A stretch of DNA of 64,000 bases from Pseudomonas sp. MIACH. Its GTDB lineage: Bacteria; Pseudomonadota; Gammaproteobacteria; Pseudomonadales; Pseudomonadaceae. The position numbers and the translations under genes were made by a program. The stretch covers positions 124,001 through 188,000 of the forward strand of contig NZ_LHVO01000052.1 of assembly GCF_001269925.1 (NCBI RefSeq). The letters run 5' to 3'. Within the stretch, counting starts at the first letter, position 1; every line of letters begins with the position of its first letter. The notes below the pieces were generated by a model that saw only the letters and a list, made by a program, of their open reading frames with translations, was not told where the DNA came from and made no database searches. Below, piece after piece: positions 42,174-50,017 of this stretch.

Positions 42174-42243
42174 CTCACCGAATTGCTCGACTGGGGGACA
42201 ACTAGCATGATTAGCTAGTTTAAATTTATAGATAATCGGTGAG
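42174..42243. repeat. Nested inverted repeats at the catabolic/ICE junction
   Basis: Outer arms CTCACCGA (42,174-42,181) and TCGGTGAG (42,236-42,243) enclose inner arms AACTAGC (42,200-42,206) and GCTAGTT (42,214-42,220). The 195-bp gap is AT-rich. It may be a regulatory or recombination-related site; no tRNA sequence is present. Confidence 0.5.
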
Positions 42244-42278
42244 AGGCCTATCCATTAGGAACGGAGGTCCATCACGTT

Positions 42279-43028
42279 ATGACTGTTTATGTTTTCAATC
42301 CGCATAGCAAAAGCTTCTATCGCCCTATAGATGCAGCATTGCGCTGGTGCAATCTCACTCGCTACGAAGCCAAAATTGTCCAGGAGGATTGGTCTCGTCC
42401 CGAGAACCTTGCAGTCCTATTCCCCCAATGGCCCAATCTTCACATCGCTTTCGAAAGGATTTTAGACGCCATACGCAATGGTGAACTGCCGTACGGCTGC
42501 CTTGGCATTCCTGTTCCTTTGGGAAGCTATGTAGAGCCCTATCAGCTGACCATCCGCCATTCGGACTTACGCCGTTGGATGGAGATTCACTACCCCGACC
42601 ATAAGCCCAGCTTTTTATTCGAGTCCGGTGAGGGTACATCTGCAAAGGTCAGTCTCGGAACTTTTCTTTCAGTAAAAGCAGATCGAGACGAGTTATCGAG
42701 AGCGTTGAAAGCGCAACAGCAACACATTCAAGAAATCTTGGGAGAACTCCAGTCGATTGGACTTGAAAGAGATGATCTCAAAGCGTTGGCCAAAACGAAT
42801 GGTCAACTCAGCGAGCGTAGTGAGCTGACCTATCACAATATCATTGGGGCATTGGTCAGCCTTCTTTTGGACCATTCGCCCGCCGGAAAACCTCTTTCGG
42901 TATTCACGAATCAAGCAGCCATCGTTGATGCCATTGTCGCTCGTCACAAAGATGTGCCCGGCCTCAGCAAGCGCACGTTGGATGAAAAGTTTGCCGTGGC
43001 CAATCGTAGCCTCAAAAAAAATACCTGA
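42279..43028 (+). CDS. ICE-associated protein of unknown function
   Basis: 249-aa soluble protein, not recognised with certainty. The N-terminal half is aromatic-rich (YVFNPHSKSFYRPIDAALRW); residues about 130-165 form a coiled-coil-like helix; the C-terminus (YHNIIGALVSLLL, then SKRTLDEKFAVA) resembles a small conserved module at the end of many phage and island proteins. Its start has GGAGG about 8 nt upstream. It lies between the catabolic genes and alpA in the same orientation, and is the first gene with an island-like composition. Confidence 0.6.
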   Translation: MTVYVFNPHSKSFYRPIDAALRWCNLTRYEAKIVQEDWSRPENLAVLFPQWPNLHIAFERILDAIRNGELPYGCLGIPVPLGSYVEPYQLTIRHSDLRRWMEIHYPDHKPSFLFESGEGTSAKVSLGTFLSVKADRDELSRALKAQQQHIQEILGELQSIGLERDDLKALAKTNGQLSERSELTYHNIIGALVSLLLDHSPAGKPLSVFTNQAAIVDAIVARHKDVPGLSKRTLDEKFAVANRSLKKNT

Positions 43029-43036
43029 TCGAGCCA

Positions 43037-43069
43037 ATTGCGTTGCAATAGGGTTGATTGCAACGCAAT
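43037..43069. promoter_or_regulatory. 13-bp perfect inverted repeat upstream of alpA
   Basis: ATTGCGTTGCAAT and ATTGCAACGCAAT are exact complements with a 7-nt loop. It lies 75 bp ahead of the alpA start and just after the preceding gene. It lacks a T run, so an operator or a parS-like site is more likely than a terminator. Confidence 0.6.
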
Positions 43070-43143
43070 GACTCATCCGCCGTGGTGCGATTCAATCCAT
43101 GTCACTTCCCACCACGCGCCAATTGGCGCCAGGAGTGACTAGC

Positions 43144-43368
43144 ATGTCCAGCCAATCTGAACCCGTCGTTGAAACATCTCAACTACCGCGCTACATCATG
43201 CGCCGTGAGGAGGTCGAGCAAAAAACCGGCTTCAAACGTGCGCACATTTACAACCTGATGAAGGAAGGCAAGTTTCCGCGGGCGAAGCGTATCGGATTGC
43301 GCGCAGTTGGCTGGGACTCACTGGAAATCGAGCACTGGATTGCAGAACGCCTTTCGGGACAGGAGTGA
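43144..43368 (+). CDS. alpA: AlpA-family DNA-binding regulator
   Basis: 74-aa excisionase/AlpA-type MerR-fold protein: RREEVEQKTGFKRAHIYNLM followed by the wing KEGKFPRAKRIGLRAVGWD. In the ICEclc family alpA heads the regulatory operon alpA-parA-shi-parB that controls transfer competence. ATG 43,144 has AGGAG 9 nt upstream. Its stop overlaps the parA ribosome site. Confidence 0.88.
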   Translation: MSSQSEPVVETSQLPRYIMRREEVEQKTGFKRAHIYNLMKEGKFPRAKRIGLRAVGWDSLEIEHWIAERLSGQE

Positions 43369-43373
43369 GGGTG

Positions 43374-44219
43374 ATGCACGTGGTCTCGGTGGTTTCCACC
43401 AAGGGTGGCGTAGGCAAAACTACAGTAGCGGCGAACCTCGGTGGCCTGTTGGCCGATGCTGGTCTGCGTGTTCTGCTCTTGGATCTGGATAGCCAACCTA
43501 CCCTCTCCAGTTATTATTCATTGAGCCAGAAAGCGCAGGCAGGTGCGTACGAGCTCATTGCACTCAATCTAACAATACCTGAACGAATAATTTCTAGGAC
43601 TGCAGTCGTCGGTCTCGACCTGATTTTCTCCAACGACGATCAAGGTCGACTGAGCACATTGTTGCTGCATGCCCCTGACGGGCGACTACGCCTGCACAAT
43701 TTGCTCAACGAGCTGTGTCTCAATTATGACCTGCTTTTGATCGATACTCAGGGAGCACGCAGTGTACTGCTGGAAATGGCCATCCTGGCCTCCGATCTCG
43801 CCCTCTCTCCCATCACGCCAGAAATGCTCGCTGCCCGCGAAATGCGCCGTGGCACCTTGAAGCTACTGAGTGAGCTCGAACCGTTTCGCCACCTAGGCAT
43901 CGACCCGCCGCCCTTACGGCTCTTACTGAACCAGGTGAACGTCAATCGAGTGGACACCCGGATGATCATCCGGAGCCTGCGTGAGACTTTCGCAGAAGCT
44001 ACCAATATCTCGGTGCTAGACACCGTGATCCCGGACCGGGTGGCATATATCAATGCCGCATCCCTCGGCTTACCGGTCCACCGAATAGATAAGTGCCCGT
44101 CGAGTAAACGCCGACGCTCGCAGTGTGCGTTAGAAATCATGCAGGCGCTGGCCATCGAATTATTCCCTGAATGGCGCGAAGCGATCTCATCGGTAATGAG
44201 GTGTGCGAAGCCTCGATAA
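43374..44219 (+). CDS. parA: ParA-family partition ATPase
   Basis: 281-aa Walker-type ATPase with the deviant Walker A KGGVGKTT (10-17), Walker B-like DLLLIDTQGAR and DLDSQPT. ParA/Soj proteins stabilise excised ICEs. ATG 43,374 is preferred with AGGAG 8 nt upstream; GTG 43,365 overlaps alpA. Second gene of the alpA operon. Confidence 0.92.
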   Translation: MHVVSVVSTKGGVGKTTVAANLGGLLADAGLRVLLLDLDSQPTLSSYYSLSQKAQAGAYELIALNLTIPERIISRTAVVGLDLIFSNDDQGRLSTLLLHAPDGRLRLHNLLNELCLNYDLLLIDTQGARSVLLEMAILASDLALSPITPEMLAAREMRRGTLKLLSELEPFRHLGIDPPPLRLLLNQVNVNRVDTRMIIRSLRETFAEATNISVLDTVIPDRVAYINAASLGLPVHRIDKCPSSKRRRSQCALEIMQALAIELFPEWREAISSVMRCAKPR

Positions 44220-44303
44220 AACAAATCGCCCAATCAGCATTTCACCAATTTATTTTTGTTTGATCAGCCTTGAGCCCAGCAGGGCTTGGTAAGGAGCTTT
44301 CTA

Positions 44304-44513
44304 ATGTTGGATCAGTTTCCTATCGTCGTTCAGCCTTCCATTCGACCACGCGACGCGGCTTGCGAGAAGTACTGCACCGTGGTTTTTCGTTTGCAAGGGG
44401 GGCGCTCGGCCATGGTGTGGTTCCTCGCAGAACTCTCCCAACATTTCGAAGGTTCAGGGACTGCCGAAATCGTAAAATTCGAGGTCGGTGACCATTTGCG
44501 TAGCCGGCGTTGA
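44304..44513 (+). CDS. Small Shi-like protein between parA and parB
   Basis: 69-aa protein with AAGGAG 7 nt before ATG 44,304. In ICEclc a small gene, shi, occupies this exact place and was reported to affect host growth of transfer-competent cells. The assignment rests on position and size; I cannot confirm sequence homology. Its frame ends 15 bp before the parB start. Confidence 0.6.
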   Translation: MLDQFPIVVQPSIRPRDAACEKYCTVVFRLQGGRSAMVWFLAELSQHFEGSGTAEIVKFEVGDHLRSRR

Positions 44514-44527
44514 TCGAGGCGGTTCAG

Positions 44528-46117
44528 ATGAAGAAGCTCAGTCAGGAGGAAATCACCGGCAAGCTGCACCAGGACCACTTCACTCAAGGTCCTGGACTGG
44601 AGCGACTGTCCGATCCAGACATCGACACTCCCATGCTGGTCACTCTGGAACAGTTACGCCCCTACGAGCACAACCCACGCTTCATTCGTAATCCGCTTTA
44701 TGACGATATCAAGGCGTCGATCCGTGAACGCGGGCTGGATCAACCGCCACCGATTACCCGCCGCCCGGGTGAAACCTCTTTCATCATCCGCAACGGCGGT
44801 AATACGCGCTTAGCGATTCTCGGCGAGCTGTGGCAGGAAACGCGCGACGAGCGTTTCTTTCGGATTCACTGCCTGTTCCGACCTTGGAGCAATGAAACCA
44901 ACGCCCTACTCGGCCATCTAGCGGAAAGCGACCTGCACGGCCAACTCACGTTCATCGAAAGGGCCCTGGCAGTAGCCAAACTCAAAACCATGCTTGAGTC
45001 GGATGGCCCAGAGCTCTCACAACGGGAGCTGGCTCGACGTCTTGCCGCTGGAGGCTATCCGGTTTCGCAGTCGCATATCAGCCGGATGCTGGACACCCTC
45101 GAACACTTATTACCCGCCATTCCACAAACTCTGTATGCCGGCTTGGGTAAGCCTCAGATAGAACGTCTGATCGGTCTACGTAGTCAGGCTGAGCGAACCT
45201 GGAACAGCTATCCAACCGCCACAGTCGCGTTTGCAGAGTTCTGGCTGGAGACCATGGGCTACTTCGATGGTGATCCTGAATCCTTTGATCTTGAGCAGAT
45301 CCAGGACGAATTGCTCGAACGCATGAGCCACTTGCTCGGACAGTCCTACCGTATGCTGGCCCTGGAGCTGAGCGATACCCAACGGGTCGTCTCCACGCCC
45401 GGGGCTGTAACGACCACGCCCTCCAAGAGCATCTATCCGCAAAGCGTACATGAAGCCACGGCAGCCCGCCCCTCCTCCGACACCAACCCCGAATCAACTG
45501 ATGCCAAGAGCAAGGTAGAGCCAAATCCAGAAGAACTGCTCAGAGCACCCGAAACAAATACTTTACCTGCGGTCCGTCACCTATCACGCGTTCAACAAAT
45601 TCGTGAGCAAATCGATCGCGAGATCATTACCGAAGCGGGGTCTTCATTCGAAACCTGCACAATCGACGACCTCTGGACCATCGCACCAACGCTGGATACG
45701 CCCGAACAACTGCGTTTAGCCATTGCTGGACTGGCTCGGGAAATGGCGGCCTATGCCGGAGATGCCGAGAGCATCATTGATCAAAAGCTTGGCTTGGGCT
45801 TCACCCTAGACATTGAGCGACTTGATCTTTCAGCACCTCGCTCGACCGGCGTTCACCTAATGCTCCTGGCCCTATTAAGGGCTCAAGACGAGGTGAACTG
45901 GGAGGACCGCAAGCAAATACCTTCCGCACTGTTCGGGCAACTGTTGTTAGGGGTCTATCAACTCTATCTGCCAGATCGACCAGTCACGGACGTGGGTCTG
46001 GAGCGACTGCCTGACAGTCTGTTAATCAAACTGTTTCGCCTGATCCGCCTGGCCCGGCGTCTAATCGACTTAACACTCATCTCTGAAGACAAAAACTCAC
46101 CGGAGGAGCTGAGATGA
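44528..46117 (+). CDS. parB: ParB-family protein (BisD-like)
   Basis: 529-aa protein. The N-terminal part is a ParB/Srx-type domain (VTLEQLRPYEHNPRFIRNPL) followed by an HTH region (SQRELARRLAAGGYPVSQSH). The central 130 residues are a Pro/Thr/Ser-rich linker and the C-terminal domain is helical. The corresponding ICEclc gene, as I recall, was renamed bisD and with bisC activates late transfer promoters. ATG 44,528 has GAGG upstream. It overlaps the next gene by ATGA. Confidence 0.85.
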   Translation: MKKLSQEEITGKLHQDHFTQGPGLERLSDPDIDTPMLVTLEQLRPYEHNPRFIRNPLYDDIKASIRERGLDQPPPITRRPGETSFIIRNGGNTRLAILGELWQETRDERFFRIHCLFRPWSNETNALLGHLAESDLHGQLTFIERALAVAKLKTMLESDGPELSQRELARRLAAGGYPVSQSHISRMLDTLEHLLPAIPQTLYAGLGKPQIERLIGLRSQAERTWNSYPTATVAFAEFWLETMGYFDGDPESFDLEQIQDELLERMSHLLGQSYRMLALELSDTQRVVSTPGAVTTTPSKSIYPQSVHEATAARPSSDTNPESTDAKSKVEPNPEELLRAPETNTLPAVRHLSRVQQIREQIDREIITEAGSSFETCTIDDLWTIAPTLDTPEQLRLAIAGLAREMAAYAGDAESIIDQKLGLGFTLDIERLDLSAPRSTGVHLMLLALLRAQDEVNWEDRKQIPSALFGQLLLGVYQLYLPDRPVTDVGLERLPDSLLIKLFRLIRLARRLIDLTLISEDKNSPEELR

Positions 46118-46662
46118 ACTTGTCCTTCAATATGCTCAATCAAGCCATGCTAACCCAGGTACTGCACGAACTACGCCTGGGCAACCTGCAACGCTGCAAG
46201 GCACTTGGACTGAGTGAGGATGACATCTTCGTGCTGCAATCCTTACCACCGACCACGCTATCGCGCCTGGCCCATGCCACTGTCCCTTGGCTTGAGGTCA
46301 AGATTGACTCGCCAGTGCTGCATCGTTTGATTGAACAAGCTGAACGCGACGAACAGAACGAACGGTTGATCAACCGAGCGCTCAAACTCGGCGCCAGCAG
46401 CACCATTATGTACCAGTGTTTTGGCTTGGCGCATTCGGAAACAGCCATGCGTCGGCGTCTACTCAAGATAGAAACTCGTAAAGGCCGCCCCCAACATTTA
46501 AGCGAAGCGCAGGAGCATGCGTTGTGGCAACGTTGGTGCCAAATACGAACAGAGGACGGCACCGAGGATAAACTCGACGCCATGATGATGCTTGCCGAAG
46601 AACAGCAGATCAGCTTGACCATCGTTTGGCAGCAAATCGACCAGTACAGCAACAAAACATGA
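46114..46662 (+). CDS. DUF2857 protein, FlhC-like (BisC candidate)
   Basis: 182-aa protein of the DUF2857 type, always next to parB in this ICE class. Residues about 85-125 (RALKLGASSTIMYQCFGLAH, then RRRLLKIETRKGRP) follow the FlhC pattern of helix-turn-helix plus a Gly-Arg-Pro segment. This and the position suggest the BisC subunit of the BisDC activator; the sequence link is my inference. It has GGAGGAG upstream and is translationally coupled on both sides. Confidence 0.78.
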   Translation: MNLSFNMLNQAMLTQVLHELRLGNLQRCKALGLSEDDIFVLQSLPPTTLSRLAHATVPWLEVKIDSPVLHRLIEQAERDEQNERLINRALKLGASSTIMYQCFGLAHSETAMRRRLLKIETRKGRPQHLSEAQEHALWQRWCQIRTEDGTEDKLDAMMMLAEEQQISLTIVWQQIDQYSNKT

Positions 46663-47846
46663 ATGCTATTCCTTCCAGTCGCTGGCAACGTGTCCTGCAG
46701 CAATGCACACAGCAGCTGCATGAGCGCTGGCCAGCACGCCCTACCACTGAACAGCCCTCCAACCAGGCTCTACAGGCTGGCTTTCTGTTTAGTGGCCAAT
46801 CACACGAAGTCGTGCCACGTCGGCTGCTGTTGGATAATCGGCTGACGCCATTGGAGCGAAATGCTTGGCAGGTATTTCGGCTCATGCTGCAAGGCCAGGG
46901 CGTGGTTACGCCACGCTATGAGGATTTGCAGCCTTACCTCTCGAGCGTGCCCTACGGTGCGTCAGCCTCGCGTGAAACCATTGCACGCGTGTTGACGATG
47001 CTCAGGCTCACTCGTTGGCTCAGTTTGGTTAGCCGCGGTCGCGATCAAATCAGCGGGCGGCTACAAGGTTCTTTGTACGTTCTGCACGATGAGCCGTTAA
47101 CCCCCGCCGAAGCCATGGAGCTCGATCAGGATTACCTAGAACTGGTCGGACATGCCCTCGGACATGCGACAAAGGCAGTACGTATTGTCGCTCAGCACAT
47201 TGTGGAGGAGGTCCGACAGGACATAAATATCGATCAGGGTCGATTACCGACGCGGCTCGAAAGTTGGGGCGAACAGTGGACGCAGCAAGGCGTGGGTCAG
47301 CCACCCGGTGATGCATTCCACGATTCCGAACAGAGGGAAGATCACCGCGTTCGGAATCGTGCAGGCCCTCGTTCGGATTCCGAATCAGGCTTGAACCCTA
47401 ACGTTTCCAGCACCGTTCGGAATCCGAACGCTGCCTGTACTGTATTAAAAGAAAGTAAATGTACAGTACCGCGCGCGACCTCTACTGTGGATAACCTGCA
47501 CTGGCCCACTTCGCTGCGCCTAAACCCAAGCGAACGTCAGGCCATCGCCGTGGCGCTGAACAAGCTCAACCCAGCGGATCAGCAGGCGGTGCTTAACGAA
47601 GCGGGGGCACGCTGTGCGGCCGGTGGTATACGCAAGCCAGCTGCCTATCTGATGGGCTTGGCCCAACGTGCGCTGAAGGGCGACTTTCGTCCTTGGGCAA
47701 GTCAGGCCGAACCATCACCCATCGCAGAACCGCCCCCAACCGCCCCCTCGCGGCCATCTCGAAAAAAGGGCGAACCTGCATCAGCCCTCGCCCAAGCGTG
47801 CCTAAATGAGCTGCGCCAACTGCGTGGAGGCAGTGGACGTCAGTAG
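46659..47846 (+). CDS. STY4528-family island replication protein
   Basis: 395-aa protein. Residues about 50-160 form a winged-helix replication-initiator-like domain (PRRLLLDNRLTPLERNAWQV, RETIARVLTMLRLTRWLSLV), and the C-terminal part (about 280-395) contains NPSERQAIAVALNKLNPADQ and a Pro-rich tail. The linker between them is encoded by DNA packed with palindromes (47,319-47,430). ATG 46,659 overlaps the DUF2857 stop. It may initiate replication of the excised element. Confidence 0.82.
   Translation: MNAIPSSRWQRVLQQCTQQLHERWPARPTTEQPSNQALQAGFLFSGQSHEVVPRRLLLDNRLTPLERNAWQVFRLMLQGQGVVTPRYEDLQPYLSSVPYGASASRETIARVLTMLRLTRWLSLVSRGRDQISGRLQGSLYVLHDEPLTPAEAMELDQDYLELVGHALGHATKAVRIVAQHIVEEVRQDINIDQGRLPTRLESWGEQWTQQGVGQPPGDAFHDSEQREDHRVRNRAGPRSDSESGLNPNVSSTVRNPNAACTVLKESKCTVPRATSTVDNLHWPTSLRLNPSERQAIAVALNKLNPADQQAVLNEAGARCAAGGIRKPAAYLMGLAQRALKGDFRPWASQAEPSPIAEPPPTAPSRPSRKKGEPASALAQACLNELRQLRGGSGRQ
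47319..47430. repeat. Cluster of TTCGGAATC palindromes inside the STY4528 gene
   Basis: CACGATTCCGAAC (47,319-47,331) and GTTCGGAATCGTG (47,349-47,361) are perfect inverted repeats. TTCGGATTCCGAA (47,372-47,384) and CGTTCGGAATCCGAACG (47,414-47,430) are further perfect palindromes on the same 9-mer. Candidate binding sites for ParB/BisD or the replication protein. Confidence 0.7.
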
Positions 47847-47870
47847 ATTTGATGCCAGTGGCATCAAATC
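47846..47870. repeat. Inverted repeat at the STY4528 stop codon
   Basis: GATTTGATGCC and GGCATCAAATC form a perfect 11-bp stem with loop AGT, beginning on the last base of the stop codon. There is no T tract. It could be an operator for the next operon or a transcript 3' end. The 222-bp gap it heads holds no gene. Confidence 0.55.
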
Positions 47871-48068
47871 CATAGCGTTCCAATCTACGAAAAATATCGG
47901 ACCGAACCATGGAACGTTTAGGGAAACGCCTGGGCGTAGTTCCAATAAACGTAGACGTCAGGTATTTGCCCTCTCTCACCAAACCGAATAGACCGCATTC
48001 AGCTTTTTGGCTGTCCTTGACCCTCATTTGTCGCAACGTCCCGTCCAAGCCAATGCGAGGACAACACC

Positions 48069-48824
48069 ATGGCCGATCACTATCAACTCAATCTGGGTTC
48101 ATTGCGCAGCAGCATCACCCTGACCCTGCATACCCACCATGCAGCCCGTATCTGGCAAGGTCGAGCCGCACGCGAAGGCGTCCACTCGATCATGGGTATG
48201 GCCGGTTACATCAGTGTCACCAACCTGATCAAACAAACTGCGGCTCAGGACGATCCCTATGCAGATTGGGCCATCGTGCAGCTCGAAGAAAAATTGATGC
48301 AGGCAAAGGCTGGAATGCTGGAACTGACTCAACAGTTAGACCGAATAAGACAGGACCTGCCGACACAGATCGACATGGGGGACAACCTCAACATCCACCC
48401 CGTTACTTTGCCATTGTACATCGGTAGTCAGCTGGGTTTTCTAGCCGTCTACCTGCTAACCGATTACGACACTCTGGTACGCCATACCCTATTGGCCCAT
48501 CACACCGCCTTGATCGGCCGAAGAGACATGGAAGCGTGGATCGACGACGGCGCCCACCTGTTACGCAGCTTGTTCGGCCAGGCGCAACGTTATAGACATG
48601 CTGGCGTTACACGCGATGATATGGCCGCAAATAATGCTCGCGCACTGGCGGCCGTGGAGAAGTATGGATTGCCCCCGATGGACATCCTTGAGGGGCATCG
48701 CCGTTCTCAGTTTGCGCCGCCGATCATTCGCCGTGGTGCTGTAGCAGTGGATGACGCTGACGCGTTGGCAGAGGACGTGGATGGTCCGTCTGTGACCGTG
48801 AATGAGCCGGAGGCTGACGCGTGA
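48069..48824 (+). CDS. PFL_4669-family ICE protein (TIGR03761-type)
   Basis: 251-aa soluble protein with N-terminal blocks LGSLRSSITLTLHTHHAARI and GMAGYISVTNLIKQTAAQDDPYADW typical of the PFL_4669 family found in integrating conjugative elements. Molecular role unknown; it always lies with DUF3158, ssb and topB genes, which points to DNA processing. ATG 48,069 has GAGGA upstream. The C-terminal 30 residues are acidic. Confidence 0.83.
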   Translation: MADHYQLNLGSLRSSITLTLHTHHAARIWQGRAAREGVHSIMGMAGYISVTNLIKQTAAQDDPYADWAIVQLEEKLMQAKAGMLELTQQLDRIRQDLPTQIDMGDNLNIHPVTLPLYIGSQLGFLAVYLLTDYDTLVRHTLLAHHTALIGRRDMEAWIDDGAHLLRSLFGQAQRYRHAGVTRDDMAANNARALAAVEKYGLPPMDILEGHRRSQFAPPIIRRGAVAVDDADALAEDVDGPSVTVNEPEADA

Positions 48825-49339
48825 ATCCCATGACCCCGATTCAACCAATGCCCTTCGAAGCGTTGACACCGGATGCCTATCGGCAGCTCGAACACGCAGC
48901 CTCCCTAAAAGGCCTTTTAAAACCTTTTAAGGGTAAGGGGGAGTTGGAGCACCTGGCGCAGGTGGCGAGGGAAATCGAGGCGCAGTTATGTCGCCTGATG
49001 GAGGCTGTCGTGCAGCAGGCCGGGCAGCCGCCGTACTCGCTATTGAAGATACGATTGGTGCTGCAGAAGACCAGCGCGGGCAGCACCTTTTTGCGTTGGC
49101 GCACCCGTGATTTTTCTCGCATGGGTGTGGCGGTTTGGGAACGTCAGATCTCCAACAAAGCATTGCCGCAGATCGTACGAAAGGAATTACACCGTTTCGA
49201 ATGCGCGCGTATCGCACTAAACCTTCAGATGAGTGTGGTGCATTCGCTCTACCGCCAGGCTACGACCTGCGCGATCAAAATGGCCAGTGCCGAACAGTTG
49301 CTGCGCCAGTTCACACCCGCAGTGGAGAAAACACGATGA
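48821..49339 (+). CDS. DUF3158 family ICE protein
   Basis: 172-aa helical, basic protein of the DUF3158 type (YRQLEHAASLKGLLKPFKGK, then RRWR-like FLRWRTRDFSRMGVAVW). GTG 48,821 is chosen with GGAGG 7 nt upstream; ATG 48,830 is possible. Coupled to the genes on both sides by stop/start overlaps. Function unknown. Confidence 0.78.
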   Translation: MNPMTPIQPMPFEALTPDAYRQLEHAASLKGLLKPFKGKGELEHLAQVAREIEAQLCRLMEAVVQQAGQPPYSLLKIRLVLQKTSAGSTFLRWRTRDFSRMGVAVWERQISNKALPQIVRKELHRFECARIALNLQMSVVHSLYRQATTCAIKMASAEQLLRQFTPAVEKTR

Positions 49340-49791
49340 GTACTTTTTTCGTCGGCGAAGGCAATATCGGCAGTGCGCCAGAGTTCCAGGAGTTCGCCTC
49401 AGGCAATGACGAGCCACGGCGTTTGCTACGGCTGAATGTGTACTTCGACAACCCCATCCCACGCGAGGGCAGCTATGAGGATCGGGGCGGCTATTGGGCG
49501 CCGGTTGAGCTCTGGCACCGTGAGGCTGAACACTGGAGCACGCTGTACCAGAAAGGCATGCGCGTACTGGTCGAAGGTCGTACGGTGCGCGATGAGTGGG
49601 AGGACAGCGAAGACAATGCGCGGGTGACCTTCAAGATCGAGGCCCGTCGAGTCGGCATCCTGCCTCACCGGGTGCACAGTGTGCTCATACGGGAACGCTC
49701 CAGTGAAACGGCGGCCTCTCAAAATACAGAACAGGGCAGTTCACCGACGTCGAAACCCAAGAAACACAGAGGTCAATCACCTAAGGCCTGA
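49336..49791 (+). CDS. ssb: Single-stranded DNA-binding protein (ICE type)
   Basis: 151-aa OB-fold protein (STFFVGEGNIGSAPEFQEF, LYQKGMRVLVEGRTVRDEWE) with a Ser/Lys-rich tail that lacks the acidic tip DDDIPF of housekeeping SSB. It protects single strands during transfer and replication of the ICE. ATG 49,336 overlaps the DUF3158 stop. Confidence 0.88.
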   Translation: MSTFFVGEGNIGSAPEFQEFASGNDEPRRLLRLNVYFDNPIPREGSYEDRGGYWAPVELWHREAEHWSTLYQKGMRVLVEGRTVRDEWEDSEDNARVTFKIEARRVGILPHRVHSVLIRERSSETAASQNTEQGSSPTSKPKKHRGQSPKA

Positions 49792-49930
49792 ACGACTTCA
49801 GGCATAAAAATTGCGCCTCTGCGCGAAGTTCCAGGCCTGTCATTGCTCGCTGCTCATGAAGTCCCCCACCCATTTACAAACGCTCCAAAGGTAGCAGCTT
49901 CAGCCAACTCAAAGCCGCCCTCACCGACTA

Positions 49931-49963
49931 ATATGAGGAACCTGCCATTCGGGTTTCTCATAT
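49931..49963 (+). repeat. Stem-loop upstream of topB
   Basis: ATATGAGGAACC and GGTTTCTCATAT pair at 11 positions plus one G-U, with a 9-nt loop. It lies in the 226-bp ssb-topB gap. The topB ribosome site CCGGAG (just before 50,018) can itself pair with CTCCG 20 nt upstream. Possible attenuator. Confidence 0.5.
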
Positions 49964-50017
49964 CTCGCCCCTGCTACTTCGAACAACGCTGCTCCGAACT
50001 CAATCCGGAGTAGTTAT

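Noticed and set aside
42084..42278. Search for a tRNA or att site at the catabolic/ICE junction
   Set aside because: No cloverleaf or tRNA 3'-end-like sequence was found; only the nested inverted repeats remain.
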